The position numbers were made by a program, and so were the translations under genes. From Desulfobacteraceae bacterium UBA5852 (GTDB lineage: Bacteria; Desulfobacterota; Desulfobacteria; Desulfobacterales; UBA5852): a stretch of 37,957 nucleotides of DNA. Under the pieces are notes generated by a model. It searched no databases and was not told where the DNA came from. It saw only the letters and a list, made by a program, of their open reading frames with translations. Where the stretch lies: contig DJGG01000132.1 in assembly GCA_002432195.1 (NCBI GenBank), positions 177,296-215,252 on the forward strand, written 5' to 3'. Below are positions 24,055 to 32,794 of the stretch, piece by piece. Numbering within the stretch: the stretch's first letter is position 1; each line of letters opens with the position of its first letter.

Positions 24055-24978
24055 CTAAAGCCGCAGTCGGGCGCTGTAAGCTTCGCCGAAAAGCCCGTGG
24101 GGCCGGAAGACCAGGATTCCCAGGATGATCGAATAGGCGATCAGGTCGCGCAAGGTGGACGGGAAGACCATGGCCACGAATATCTCGATGAAGCCGAGCA
24201 TGAACCCGGCGATCGTGGCTCCCATCACCGACCCGCGACCGCCCAGAATGGCCGCCACGAAGGCCTTCCACCCGAACACGATACCCATGTAAGGGTCGAG
24301 CACGGGATAGGCCAGACCGAAGAAAATCCCCGCCACGGCGGCCAAGGCCGAACCCAGGGCGAAGGTCAGCCGGGCGATGGTGTTGATGGGCACCCCCATC
24401 AGAGGCACCACCACGTGATCGAAGGCCATGGCCCGCATGGCCAGGCCCCAGCGGGTGCGGCTGATGAACAGATGCAGGGCGTACATCAGGACCATGGAGA
24501 CGGCCACGATCATGATCTTCTTGTTGGTCAGGATCACCCCGCCCACATCATAGGTCACGGTCTGGATGAGCCGGGGGAAGCTCCGCCGCTGGGGCCCCAG
24601 GAGGAGCAGATTGCCGTACTCCAGGATCAGGCCGATCATCATCCCGGTGATGGCGGCCGAGGCCCGGGGGGCGTCCCGCAACGGCCGATACCCCAGCCGT
24701 TCCACCAGCATTCCCAGCATGGAGGTCAGGAACATGGCGATGAGGATGGTCAGCACCAGGATCAACCAATTGGGCAGGACGATGGTGCCGGCGGCGGCCA
24801 GCACGGTCAGCCCCGTGGCCACGCCGAAGCCGATGTAGGCCCCGGTCATGAAGATGTCCCCATGGGCGAAGTTGAACAGCATCAGGATGCTGTAGACCAT
24901 GGAGTACCCCAGGGCGATCAGGGCGTAAAAGCTGCCGTACTGCAAGGCGTTGACCACGTTCTGGAAGAAAAAGGTCAT
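24055..24978 (-). CDS. livH: branched-chain amino acid ABC transporter permease LivH
   Basis: This 307-residue permease has seven to eight membrane segments and the LivH landmarks NALQYGSFYALIALGYSMVY, LFNFAHGDIFMTGAY, RPLRDAPRASAAITGMMIG, GLAMRAMAFD and AFVAAILGGRGSVMGATIAG. The ATG at 24978 has AAGGAG 8 bases upstream. It lies 139 bp after the binding-protein gene and 90 bp before livM in one run on this strand. Confidence 0.94.
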   Translation of the reverse strand: MTFFFQNVVNALQYGSFYALIALGYSMVYSILMLFNFAHGDIFMTGAYIGFGVATGLTVLAAAGTIVLPNWLILVLTILIAMFLTSMLGMLVERLGYRPLRDAPRASAAITGMMIGLILEYGNLLLLGPQRRSFPRLIQTVTYDVGGVILTNKKIMIVAVSMVLMYALHLFISRTRWGLAMRAMAFDHVVVPLMGVPINTIARLTFALGSALAAVAGIFFGLAYPVLDPYMGIVFGWKAFVAAILGGRGSVMGATIAGFMLGFIEIFVAMVFPSTLRDLIAYSIILGILVFRPHGLFGEAYSARLRL

Positions 24979-25117
24979 CGCGTCCGCTCCTTCGTGTGCG
25001 CTACACAATGCGGGCCAGGGCATGGCGCCCCGGCCCGCTCCATGGCTCCGCCGCATCGGGCCCCGCCAATCCACCCGCCGGGGCCCGCGTCGGTGCGGCA
25101 AACCTTCTCCGGTCGGT

Positions 25118-26287
25118 TCACGGGCAGGCGGACTTGTAGAACTCGAACTCCCCCTTGTCGCTGATGCGCACGATGACGGCGCACTTGATGGGGTCGCCCT
25201 CTTCGGTGAAGGTCATCTTGCCGGTGATGCCTTCGAATTCCTGGATCTTGGCCATGGCGTCGCGCACGGCCTGGCGGTCCTTCACGATATCGCCGGTGAG
25301 GTTGGCGCTTTCAATGGCCTTCTGCACGATGCGCAGGGAATCCCAGGTCAAGGCCGCCACATCCGCCGGCTCGTACCCATAGGCCTTCTGGAAGCGGTCG
25401 ATGAAGGCCTTGGTGGCCCCGGTGGCGCCCGCGGCGGCATAGTGGGTGCTGAAGAACAGACCGGAGCATTCGGCGCCGCACAGTTTGGTGGTTTCCGGCG
25501 AGCCCCAGCTGTCGCTGCCCACGATGGGCCCCTTGAACCCCAGCTCATGCGCCTGCTGCACGATGAGGGGGACTTCATTGTAATACTGCGGGGTGAAGAG
25601 CACCTCGGCCCCGGCCTGGATGATCTTGGTCAGCTGGCTGCTGAAATCGGCGTCCTTGGTGGTGAAACTCTCGTAGGCCACCACCGAGCCCGCGCCGTGG
25701 AGCTTCTCCCAGGCGGCCTTGAACACCTCGGCCAGGCCCTTGGGATAGTCGCTGGCGACATCGTAAAGCACGGCGGCCTTCTTGAAGCCGAATTCCTCGG
25801 TGATGAAGTTGGCCACCACCGGCCCCTGGAAGGGATCCAGGAAGCAGCCCCGGAAGACGAAGGGGCGGTCCTTGGTGGTGTCGGGGTTGGTGGACCAGGG
25901 GCTGATCAGGGGGGTCTTGTTCTCGTTGGCCACGCCGCCGGCCGGGATGGCCTGCTTGGAGGCCTGGGGGCCCACGATGGCCAGCACCTCGTCCTGCTTG
26001 ATGAGCTTGGTGGCCGCCTTGACGGCGGATTCGGCCTTGGACTCGTTGTCCTCGATAATGACTTCCACCGGGATCTTCTTGCCGCCCACGTTGATGCCGC
26101 CGGCTGCCTTGAGATCCTCCAGCCACATCTGGGCGGCGTATTTGGACTCTTCCCCCACCTTGGGAATGTCACCGGTCAACGGGGCGTTGATGCCGATCTT
26201 GATGACTTTCGGGGCCGCACCGGCGCAGGGCGCCAAGGCAAGCCCCACCACCAGGAGCGCCAGCACAAACAGCAGTCCTTTCCGCAT
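25118..26287 (-). CDS. livK: branched-chain amino acid-binding protein (LivK/LivJ type)
   Basis: This 389-residue protein starts with a signal peptide (MRKGLLFVLALLVVGLALAP, then CAGAA). The cysteine is not in a good lipobox because Pro precedes it, so cleavage by signal peptidase I is more likely. The mature part is a type I periplasmic binding fold: KIGINAPLTGDIP, WLEDLKAAGGINVGGKKIPVEVI, VGPQASKQAIPA, KAAVLYDVASDYPKGLAEV, and TGKMTFTEEGDP near the end. It delivers branched-chain amino acids or similar substrates to LivHM. The ATG at 26287 has AAAGGAGG 5 bases upstream. It is the first gene of livKHMGF, and a hairpin lies in its leader. Confidence 0.94.
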   Translation of the reverse strand: MRKGLLFVLALLVVGLALAPCAGAAPKVIKIGINAPLTGDIPKVGEESKYAAQMWLEDLKAAGGINVGGKKIPVEVIIEDNESKAESAVKAATKLIKQDEVLAIVGPQASKQAIPAGGVANENKTPLISPWSTNPDTTKDRPFVFRGCFLDPFQGPVVANFITEEFGFKKAAVLYDVASDYPKGLAEVFKAAWEKLHGAGSVVAYESFTTKDADFSSQLTKIIQAGAEVLFTPQYYNEVPLIVQQAHELGFKGPIVGSDSWGSPETTKLCGAECSGLFFSTHYAAAGATGATKAFIDRFQKAYGYEPADVAALTWDSLRIVQKAIESANLTGDIVKDRQAVRDAMAKIQEFEGITGKMTFTEEGDPIKCAVIVRISDKGEFEFYKSACP

Positions 26288-26342
26288 TGCTACCTCCTTT
26301 GCCTCAAGTTGGGAGTGGGTTGTGGGACGGGGGACGCAAACG

Positions 26343-26363
26343 CCGGTTGCGGATACCAACCGG
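26343..26363. promoter_or_regulatory. hairpin in the livK leader
   Basis: CCGGTTG (26343-26349) pairs perfectly with CAACCGG (26357-26363) across a 7-base loop, about 55 bases before the livK start. There is no T-run. It may be an operator or an RNA stem. No convincing promoter boxes were found in the 26288-26511 gap. Confidence 0.3.
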
Positions 26364-26511
26364 ATCAGGATGAGTCAGGCTTGTTAACACAGGGCCTCGG
26401 GATATTCAACGTCTAATTTGGTCCTTCGTGCGTCGCATCAGACTTATATCTATACGTATTCTTCAGCCTCGGGCGTCCCGGGGCGGGAGGACATCCACGC
26501 CTCCCGGCCCC

Positions 26512-26718
26512 TCAGCGCTTGATCTCCTCCACCAATTCCTTGAGAATCGCCACCACGTTCCGGCCCCGCTGGCGGGCAATGCGGTGGGCGTCGTCCACCA
26601 GTTGGGCGGCCCGTTGGGTGGCCTCCTCCTCCCCCGGCGGCGCCAACTGGTTCCGGCGGAAGTGCCAGTCCAGCATCCGCCGGGCCATCTGGATTTCCTG
26701 CTGGCGCCAGAATCCCAT
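26512..26718 (-). CDS. 68-residue protein of unknown function
   Basis: This small charged, helical protein (MGFWRQQEIQMARRMLDWHF, then a PGEEEATQRAAQLVDDAHRIARQRGRNV region and a final ILKELVEEIKR) has no family I recognise. The ATG at 26718 has a strong AAGGAGG 6 bases upstream, which argues that it is really translated. It lies 26 bp after holA on the same strand and is probably co-transcribed. There is no membrane span or cysteine pair. Confidence 0.65.
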   Translation of the reverse strand: MGFWRQQEIQMARRMLDWHFRRNQLAPPGEEEATQRAAQLVDDAHRIARQRGRNVVAILKELVEEIKR

Positions 26719-26744
26719 CGGGTACCTCCTTGGGCCGATGCCGG

Positions 26745-28175
26745 TCACCCCTGCCCCGTGCGCCGTTCCGCGGCGGCCGTGCGGCAGATGCCCAGCAGGG
26801 CATGTTCCAGGATCAGGCGGCCGTTCTGCCCGGAGGTCTTGAGCCGACGGTCGGCCTGGTACAGCGCCACCAGGGCATCCTCAAGCTCCGTGCGGGTGAA
26901 GCGCTCGGCTTTTTGCAGGAGTTTGAACAGGGGGAACGGGGAACGCCCCCCGGGGTAGAGGAGCAGGTCGGACTTGTGCTCCGGCGCCCCTTCCCGGGAC
27001 ACCGCGGCCGTGAGGGATTCGTCGTAGCGGCGCACTTCCGGCAGGACCTGCTGCTGGAACCGCGGGTAGGGGCACCCGGAGTGCCAGGCCCGCCCGAAGG
27101 CACTGGCGGTGAAGTCCTTGACCACCATCAGCTTGCGCACCTGGTTGACCACGGCGGCCAGCAGCGGCAAGGGGTGATCGAATTCACCGCCGTCGAGCAG
27201 GGACCCCAGGAAGAAGAGCGCCCGCTCGACGTCGCGATCGGTGACGGCGTCGGTGAACTCGTATAGCGGGTCCTTGCGGGTGCGCACCAGGCTGGCCTGG
27301 ACATCATCCACGCCGATGGTGGCACGGGTCCCCACGTAATGGACCAGCTTTTCGGTGTTGCCGGCCAGGGTGCGCAGCTCGAAGCCGGTCATCTCGATCA
27401 ACGCCGCACGGGCGGCCGGTTCCAGACGCTTGCCGTAGGGCTCCAGAATGGCGTCGATGGTGGCGTTCAGCACGGCCTCCTGGGCCGTCCGGTCGGCCTT
27501 CCGGTCGCCCCGGGGCACGGCGCAGTCGATCACGACACCGTCCTGCTGGATAACCTTATAGAGCCGCCGGCGTTTGTCCACCGTGTCGGTGGTGACGATC
27601 AAACGGTTTCCGGGGGGAAACCCCTTCTCGAGGGCCTTGAGCAGCTCGCTTTCCGGGTCGTGGCCGGAGGCCGGCCGCAATCCGGCGTCCCGGGCATGGG
27701 CGATCACGGGTTCCAGCCAAGCCAGGTCATCCTCTTCGAAGCCCAAGGCGGTCGAGGGCTGGAGTTCCAGGCGGTCGAGCCCCATGAGACCCAGCAGTTC
27801 CATGAGCACCTGCGCGGCTTTGGGGATCTTGCCGTCCCGGGCGGTCTTGCGCACCTTCTCCCGCAAGCGGGCCTGGTCCTGGCGGCCGTAGAACACCCGC
27901 GCGTCGATGAGCGCCACCACCCGGGGACCGGCCAGCAGGCCGTAGGTGTTGAGCCGCGCGAGGGCCTCGGGGACATTGGCGGTCAACCCCTCCAGGGATT
28001 CGTAGGCCATGGTCCGCGAGTTTCCCGCCAGGAGCCGCTCCAGAAGCTTTTCCAGCACCTGCTTGGTGAGCATTTCCTCCCCGTGGATGAGAAACACCGC
28101 CGGGGCGGCGGGGATCCCCCGGGTGACCAGGTGTTCCAGGAAGGTCTCCACGGCGCTGAAGGCGATTTCCGCCAT
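26745..28175 (-). CDS. holA: DNA polymerase III delta subunit, unusually long
   Basis: HolA is the clamp-loader subunit that opens the beta sliding clamp. The 476-residue protein has the N-terminal motor-like fold (PAVFLIHGEEMLTKQVLEKL; GLLAGPRVVALIDARVF), the strand NRLIVTTDTVDKRRRLYKVI, and the C-terminal collar with AALIEMTGFELRTLAGNTEKL and ALFFLGSLLDGGEFDHPLPLLAAVVNQVRKL. The usual length is near 340 residues. The excess lies mainly in an insertion at about 97-172 within the first domain. Start: the ATG at 28175 (MAEIAFSAVETFLEHL). It lies 113 bp after lspA. The long frame extending to 29444 is a shadow of lspA and ileS. Confidence 0.9.
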   Translation of the reverse strand: MAEIAFSAVETFLEHLVTRGIPAAPAVFLIHGEEMLTKQVLEKLLERLLAGNSRTMAYESLEGLTANVPEALARLNTYGLLAGPRVVALIDARVFYGRQDQARLREKVRKTARDGKIPKAAQVLMELLGLMGLDRLELQPSTALGFEEDDLAWLEPVIAHARDAGLRPASGHDPESELLKALEKGFPPGNRLIVTTDTVDKRRRLYKVIQQDGVVIDCAVPRGDRKADRTAQEAVLNATIDAILEPYGKRLEPAARAALIEMTGFELRTLAGNTEKLVHYVGTRATIGVDDVQASLVRTRKDPLYEFTDAVTDRDVERALFFLGSLLDGGEFDHPLPLLAAVVNQVRKLMVVKDFTASAFGRAWHSGCPYPRFQQQVLPEVRRYDESLTAAVSREGAPEHKSDLLLYPGGRSPFPLFKLLQKAERFTRTELEDALVALYQADRRLKTSGQNGRLILEHALLGICRTAAAERRTGQG

Positions 28176-28288
28176 GAGATGCCGATCTCCGTTGGTCGGA
28201 ATGGGGGGCGCCTGCGGAGAACGCGGTGCGCGGCGCGGGGGGAAACGATCTCCGGGGCGGGCCGGCGGGCTGCCGTCCCCGGTCCGCT

Positions 28289-28786
28289 TCAGTCCGGCAG
28301 CCTGCCGGTGACCATGTGCAGCAGAAACAGGCCCACGCCCACGGTGATGGCGCTGTCGGCCACGTTGAAAGCCGGCCAGTGCCACTGCCCGACGTAGACA
28401 TCGAGGAAGTCCACCACCTGTCCGAGCCGCAGCCGGTCGAGGAGGTTGCCGATGGCGCCTCCGAGAATCAGCGCAAAGGCTCCGGCCAGCCAGCGCCGCT
28501 CGGGGGGGGTGCGATGGTAGAACCAGAGCACGACCCCCGTGGCCACCAGGGAAACCCCCAGGAAAAGGCCGCGGCGCAGGAGCGGGTGCTGATCGGCCAG
28601 AAGGCCGAAGGCGCCGCCGGGGTTCTGGATGTGGGTGATGCTGAAGAACCCGGGGATCACCACGCGGCTGTCGTAAAGGGGCAGTTGCCCCAGAATGGCC
28701 GCCTTGGTCAACTGATCGGCCAGCACGACGAGCCCGGCAATCAGGAGCAGCCGGCCATAGTGCGCCATTTCGTGAGCGCGGGTCAT
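28289..28786 (-). CDS. lspA: lipoprotein signal peptidase
   Basis: LspA is an inner-membrane aspartic protease that removes signal peptides from prolipoproteins. The 165-residue protein has four membrane spans and the family motifs LVVLADQLTKA, THIQNPGGAFGLL, GGAIGNLLDRLRLGQVVDFLD and FNVADSAITVG; the catalytic aspartates lie in the last two. The ATG at 28786 overlaps the ileS stop (ATGA), the common ileS-lspA pairing. Confidence 0.95.
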   Translation of the reverse strand: MTRAHEMAHYGRLLLIAGLVVLADQLTKAAILGQLPLYDSRVVIPGFFSITHIQNPGGAFGLLADQHPLLRRGLFLGVSLVATGVVLWFYHRTPPERRWLAGAFALILGGAIGNLLDRLRLGQVVDFLDVYVGQWHWPAFNVADSAITVGVGLFLLHMVTGRLPD

Positions 28787-31584
28787 GCCAGGATCTCGCG
28801 CAATTGGCTGGCGCACTCCCCGCAGATGGTGGGGTGGTCCGGGTCCTGGCCCACGGTGGCTTCATGGATCCAGCAGCGTTCGCACTTGGCCCCGGCGGCC
28901 CGCTCCACGCGGATGAACAATCCCTCGGGGCTGCTGCTTTCCAGCGTCGCATCGGCGAGGGGGCCGGACTCCAGGTGGGCTTCCGAGACGATGAACAGGT
29001 CCCGCAGCATCCCCCGGTAGGCGGCCAGCGCTTCGTGGGTGGCGCCGGTGGCCCCCACGGTGACCCGGGCATCCAGGGGATGGCCGATCCGCTTCTGGGC
29101 GCGCGCGGTTTCCAGGGCCTTGGTGACCTCCCCGCGAACTTCCAGAAGGCGTTCCCAGCGGCGGGCCAGCTCGTCATCCCGCCATTCGACCCTGGGAGCG
29201 GGCATGGCGGAGAGGTGCACGCTTTCCGGTTTCCCCTCCCAGGCCGGCAGATGCTCCCAGATCTCCTCCGCCGTGAAGGGCAGCAGGGGGGCCATGAGGC
29301 CGGCCATGTCCCGGGCGATGGTGAAGAGCACCGTCTGGGCGCCGCGGCGCTCGGGGGAGGCGGGCGGCATGGTGTAGAGCCGGTCCTTGAGAATATCCAG
29401 ATAGAAGGCCGAGAGATCCACGGTGCAGTGGTTGTGCAGGGCATGGAAGACGATATGGAATTCGAAGGTCTCGTAACCCTTGCGGGCGCGTTCCACCAGG
29501 TCCTGGAAGCGATTCAGGGCGAAACGGTCCAGATCGCTCATGGCCGCCGGGGCCACCAGGTCCGTGACGGGGTCGAAGTCGAACAGGTTGCCCAGCAGGA
29601 ACCGGCCGGTGTTGCGGATCCGGCGGTAGGCGTCGCTCAGCTGTTTGAGGATGCCCTCGGAGATGCGGATATCGTCGCGATAGTCGGAGGCCGAGACCCA
29701 GAGGCGCAGGATTTCCGCCCCGTAGCGATCGATCACTTCCTTGGGCGCGATCACGTTGCCGAGGGATTTGGACATCTTGCGCCCTTCGGCGTCCACCACG
29801 AATCCGTGGGTCAGCACGGCCCGGTAGGGCGCGCGCTGGCGGGTGCCCACGGCGGTGAGCAGGGCGCTGTGGAACCAGCCCCGGTGCTGGTCGCTGCCTT
29901 CCAGATACAGGTCGGCCGGCCAGGCCAGGCCTGGACGCTTTTCCAGCACCGCCGCATGACTGACCCCCGAATCGAACCACACGTCCAGGATATCCGTCTC
30001 CCAGGCGAAATCCCGCCCGCCGCAGCCGGAGCAGGCGGCATCCGCAGGAAGCAGGGAGGCCACGTCGCTCTCGAACCAGGCGTCGGCGCCCCGGGCGGCA
30101 AAAAGCGCCTGGATGCGTGCCATCACCTCCGGCGTCATGTAGAGCTGGTCGCACGCCCGGCAATAGAAAACCGTGATGGGCACCCCCCAGGCCCGCTGGC
30201 GGGATACGCACCAGTCAGGGCGGTTTTCGATCATGCCGTAGATGCGTTCGCGCCCCCAGCGCGGGATCCAGCGCACCCGGTCGATCTCCTCCAGGGCCCG
30301 CTGCCGCAGTCCGGTCTTGTCCATGGAGATGAACCACTGGGGCGTAGCCCTGAAGATCACCGGCTGTTTGCAGCGCCAGCAATGGGGATAGCTGTGGGCA
30401 ATGCGCTCCTCGGCCACCAGGACGCCCACTTCCCGCAAATGCTCCACGATCCGGGCATTGGCCTTGAACACGAACTGCCCCTGGAATCGCTCCACCTCCG
30501 GGGTGAAGACTCCGCCGTCGTCCACGGGCGAATAGGGCTCCAGCCCATAGGCCAGCCCCACCTCGTAGTCCTCGCGGCCGTGGCCCGGGGCCGTGTGCAC
30601 GCAGCCCGTGCCGGCCTCGAGGGTGACATGGGTCCCCAGCACGATGAGGGCGTCGCGGGCGTAGAAGGGGTGCCGGCAGAGGCGCCGCTCCAGGGCCGCG
30701 GCCGGGATTTCGACCAGCACCCGGTATGCCGGGCGCTTGAAGGTGGCCATGCAGCGCTCCACCAGGTCCTTGGCCAGAATCAGGACCTCGCCGTCGGCGC
30801 TTTCCACGGCGGCGTAGGTAAAATCGGGATGCAGGGCCACCGCCAGGTTGGCCGGCAGGGTCCAGGGCGTGGTGGTCCAGATGACCAGCGACACGGATCG
30901 CCCCGCCAGGGCCGGGTGGACGTCGCCAGGGTTGTCGCGCAGGGGGAACTTGACATACACCGAGGGCGAGCGCTCGTCGGCGTATTCGATCTCCGCCTCG
31001 GCCAGGGCCGTGCGGCAGCTGCAACACCAGTGGATGGGCTTCTGGCTGCGGAAAAGACTGCCGTCGAGGGCGAACTTGCAGCACTCGCCGGCGATGGTGG
31101 CCTCGTAGTCGTAGTTCATGGTCAGGTAGGGATCGTCCCATTCCCCCATGACCCCCAGGCGCTTGAATTCGTTGCGCTGGATGTCGATGAAGCCGCTGGC
31201 GTATTCCCGGCAGAGGCGGCGGATGTCGGCCAGGGCGAGGTCCTGCTTGCGCTCGCCCAACTGCTTGTCCACGTTGTGCTCGATGGGCAGGCCGTGGCAA
31301 TCCCACCCCGGCACGTAGGCGGCATCGAACCCGTTCATCTGCTTGGAACGGACGATGATGTCTTTCAGGATCTTGTTCAGGGCGGTGCCGATGTGAATAT
31401 GGCCGTTGGCATACGGCGGACCGTCATGGAGGACGAAGCGCGGCCGCCCCTGGGCCTCGGCCCGCAGGCGCCGGTAGAGTCCCTGTGCTTCCCACCGCTG
31501 CAGCCTCTGGGGTTCGCGCTGGGCCAGGCTGGCCTTCATGGGGAAGTCGGTGCGCGGCAAGTTGAGCGTCTGCTTGTAATCCAT
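28783..31584 (-). CDS. ileS: isoleucyl-tRNA synthetase
   Basis: IleRS charges tRNA-Ile and edits mischarged valine. The 933-residue protein has the class I signature HIHIG at 62-66 (in PPYANGHIHIG), an editing domain (WTTTPWTLPANLAVAL, GTGCVHTAPGHGREDY), the RKMSKSLGN loop near residue 600, an anticodon-binding domain, and a C-terminal zinc finger (CERCW with CGEC). This is the eubacterial type 1 form. The ATG at 31584 has GGAGGAA just upstream. It is followed directly by lspA. A 1,063-codon frame on the other strand is only its shadow. Confidence 0.97.
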   Translation of the reverse strand: MDYKQTLNLPRTDFPMKASLAQREPQRLQRWEAQGLYRRLRAEAQGRPRFVLHDGPPYANGHIHIGTALNKILKDIIVRSKQMNGFDAAYVPGWDCHGLPIEHNVDKQLGERKQDLALADIRRLCREYASGFIDIQRNEFKRLGVMGEWDDPYLTMNYDYEATIAGECCKFALDGSLFRSQKPIHWCCSCRTALAEAEIEYADERSPSVYVKFPLRDNPGDVHPALAGRSVSLVIWTTTPWTLPANLAVALHPDFTYAAVESADGEVLILAKDLVERCMATFKRPAYRVLVEIPAAALERRLCRHPFYARDALIVLGTHVTLEAGTGCVHTAPGHGREDYEVGLAYGLEPYSPVDDGGVFTPEVERFQGQFVFKANARIVEHLREVGVLVAEERIAHSYPHCWRCKQPVIFRATPQWFISMDKTGLRQRALEEIDRVRWIPRWGRERIYGMIENRPDWCVSRQRAWGVPITVFYCRACDQLYMTPEVMARIQALFAARGADAWFESDVASLLPADAACSGCGGRDFAWETDILDVWFDSGVSHAAVLEKRPGLAWPADLYLEGSDQHRGWFHSALLTAVGTRQRAPYRAVLTHGFVVDAEGRKMSKSLGNVIAPKEVIDRYGAEILRLWVSASDYRDDIRISEGILKQLSDAYRRIRNTGRFLLGNLFDFDPVTDLVAPAAMSDLDRFALNRFQDLVERARKGYETFEFHIVFHALHNHCTVDLSAFYLDILKDRLYTMPPASPERRGAQTVLFTIARDMAGLMAPLLPFTAEEIWEHLPAWEGKPESVHLSAMPAPRVEWRDDELARRWERLLEVRGEVTKALETARAQKRIGHPLDARVTVGATGATHEALAAYRGMLRDLFIVSEAHLESGPLADATLESSSPEGLFIRVERAAGAKCERCWIHEATVGQDPDHPTICGECASQLREILA

Positions 31585-31689
31585 GGGTTCCTCCGGAGTC
31601 GGTGGCGCTGTCAAACGCTCTCTGATAGCCGCATTCCCCTAGCCTGTCAAGCTTCGTACGGCCGCATGCCCGGCGCGGATCAGTGCCGG

Positions 31690-32562
31690 TCAGGCCTCCT
31701 CGGCGGCCAGCTCCATGAGGTACCGGCCGTAGTCGTTCTTGAGCATGTCGGCGGCCAGGCGCGTCAGCTGCTCCCGGCTGATGAACCCCTGACGGTAGGC
31801 AATCTCTTCGATGCAGGCCACCTTGAGGCCCTGGCGGCTCTGGATGGTCTCCACGAAACGGGCCGCCTGCTCCAGATCCTCATGGGTGCCGGTGTCCAGC
31901 CAGGCCAGCCCCCGCCCCATGAGCTCCACGCGCAGATCCCCACGCTGCAGGTAAAACCGGTTCACGTCGGTGATCTCCAGTTCGCCCCGGGGTGATTTCC
32001 GCAGGGTGGCGGCGATCTCCGCCACGTCCGCATCGTAGAAATAGAGCCCCGGGACGGCGTAGTGGGACTTGGGGTGCACCGGTTTCTCCTCGATCCCCAT
32101 CACCCGCCCCTGGCGGTCGAATTCCACCACCCCGTAGCGCTGGGGGTCGCGCACCCGATAGCCGAAGATCAGGCCGCCCCGGGTCAATTCCACGGCCCGA
32201 CGCAGCATACCGGTCATGCTGTAGCCATAGAAGATATTGTCCCCCAGGATGAGGCAGACCGGCTGGCCGGCCATGAAGTCGCGCCCGATGATAAAGGCCT
32301 GGGCCAGCCCTTCCGGCCGCGGCTGCTCGGCGTAGTGCAAGGAGAGCCCCAGCCAGCCGCCGTCGCCGAACAGTTTGCGGAAGCGGGGCAGGTCCTCGGG
32401 GGTGGAGATGAGCAGAATGTCCCGGATGCCCGCCAGCATGAGCACGGACAGGGGATAATAGATCATGGGTTTGTCGTAGACCGGCAAAAGTTGCTTGCTG
32501 ACCACCCGGGTCAGCGGATAGAGTCGGGTTCCGGAACCACCGGCCAGAAGGATGCCTTTCAT
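31690..32562 (-). CDS. rfbA: glucose-1-phosphate thymidylyltransferase
   Basis: RfbA/RmlA makes dTDP-glucose from glucose-1-phosphate and dTTP, the first step to dTDP-rhamnose and other surface sugars. The 290-residue protein has the nucleotide-binding start KGILLAGGSGTRLYPLTRVV, SKQLLPVYDKPMIYYPLSVL, the metal site LILGDNIFYG, GYRVRDPQRYGVVEFD, and ELEITDVNRFYL. Length is normal. The ATG at 32562 has a modest AAAGG upstream. It lies 105 bp before ileS on the same strand. No rfbB, rfbC or rfbD accompanies it; the RmlB-like fragment at the window end is on the other strand and probably foreign. Confidence 0.96.
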   Translation of the reverse strand: MKGILLAGGSGTRLYPLTRVVSKQLLPVYDKPMIYYPLSVLMLAGIRDILLISTPEDLPRFRKLFGDGGWLGLSLHYAEQPRPEGLAQAFIIGRDFMAGQPVCLILGDNIFYGYSMTGMLRRAVELTRGGLIFGYRVRDPQRYGVVEFDRQGRVMGIEEKPVHPKSHYAVPGLYFYDADVAEIAATLRKSPRGELEITDVNRFYLQRGDLRVELMGRGLAWLDTGTHEDLEQAARFVETIQSRQGLKVACIEEIAYRQGFISREQLTRLAADMLKNDYGRYLMELAAEEA

Positions 32563-32794
32563 GGACGATCGCCTTTCGATGGTGCCCGCCACGGGCCGCT
32601 GGGCGCCCCCCCCCGCACGCCGCGGAAAGTGGTCCTGGGGCCTGCAGCTGCGCGTGTGGCGCAGGGTCTTGACCGCCCCGGGGGCGGGCCTTAGCATTCA
32701 CCGTTACGTGTGGCGCTCTGGTTAACACAGCCGCTGGCAATCCGCAACGACCGCACCCCCGCGGCCGGAACCGTCTTCTTCAGCGAGAACCGCG

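Noticed and set aside
26452..26459. ATACGTAT palindrome upstream of livK as an operator
   Set aside because: Eight bases is too short and too common in an AT-rich patch to support a claim.
28804..31995. A 1,063-codon plus-strand frame opposite ileS, and similar long antisense frames such as 2395-3726 and 16756-18885
   Set aside because: They mirror well-recognised genes codon for codon, have low-complexity Gly/His/Gln-rich products, and arise from high GC at third positions.
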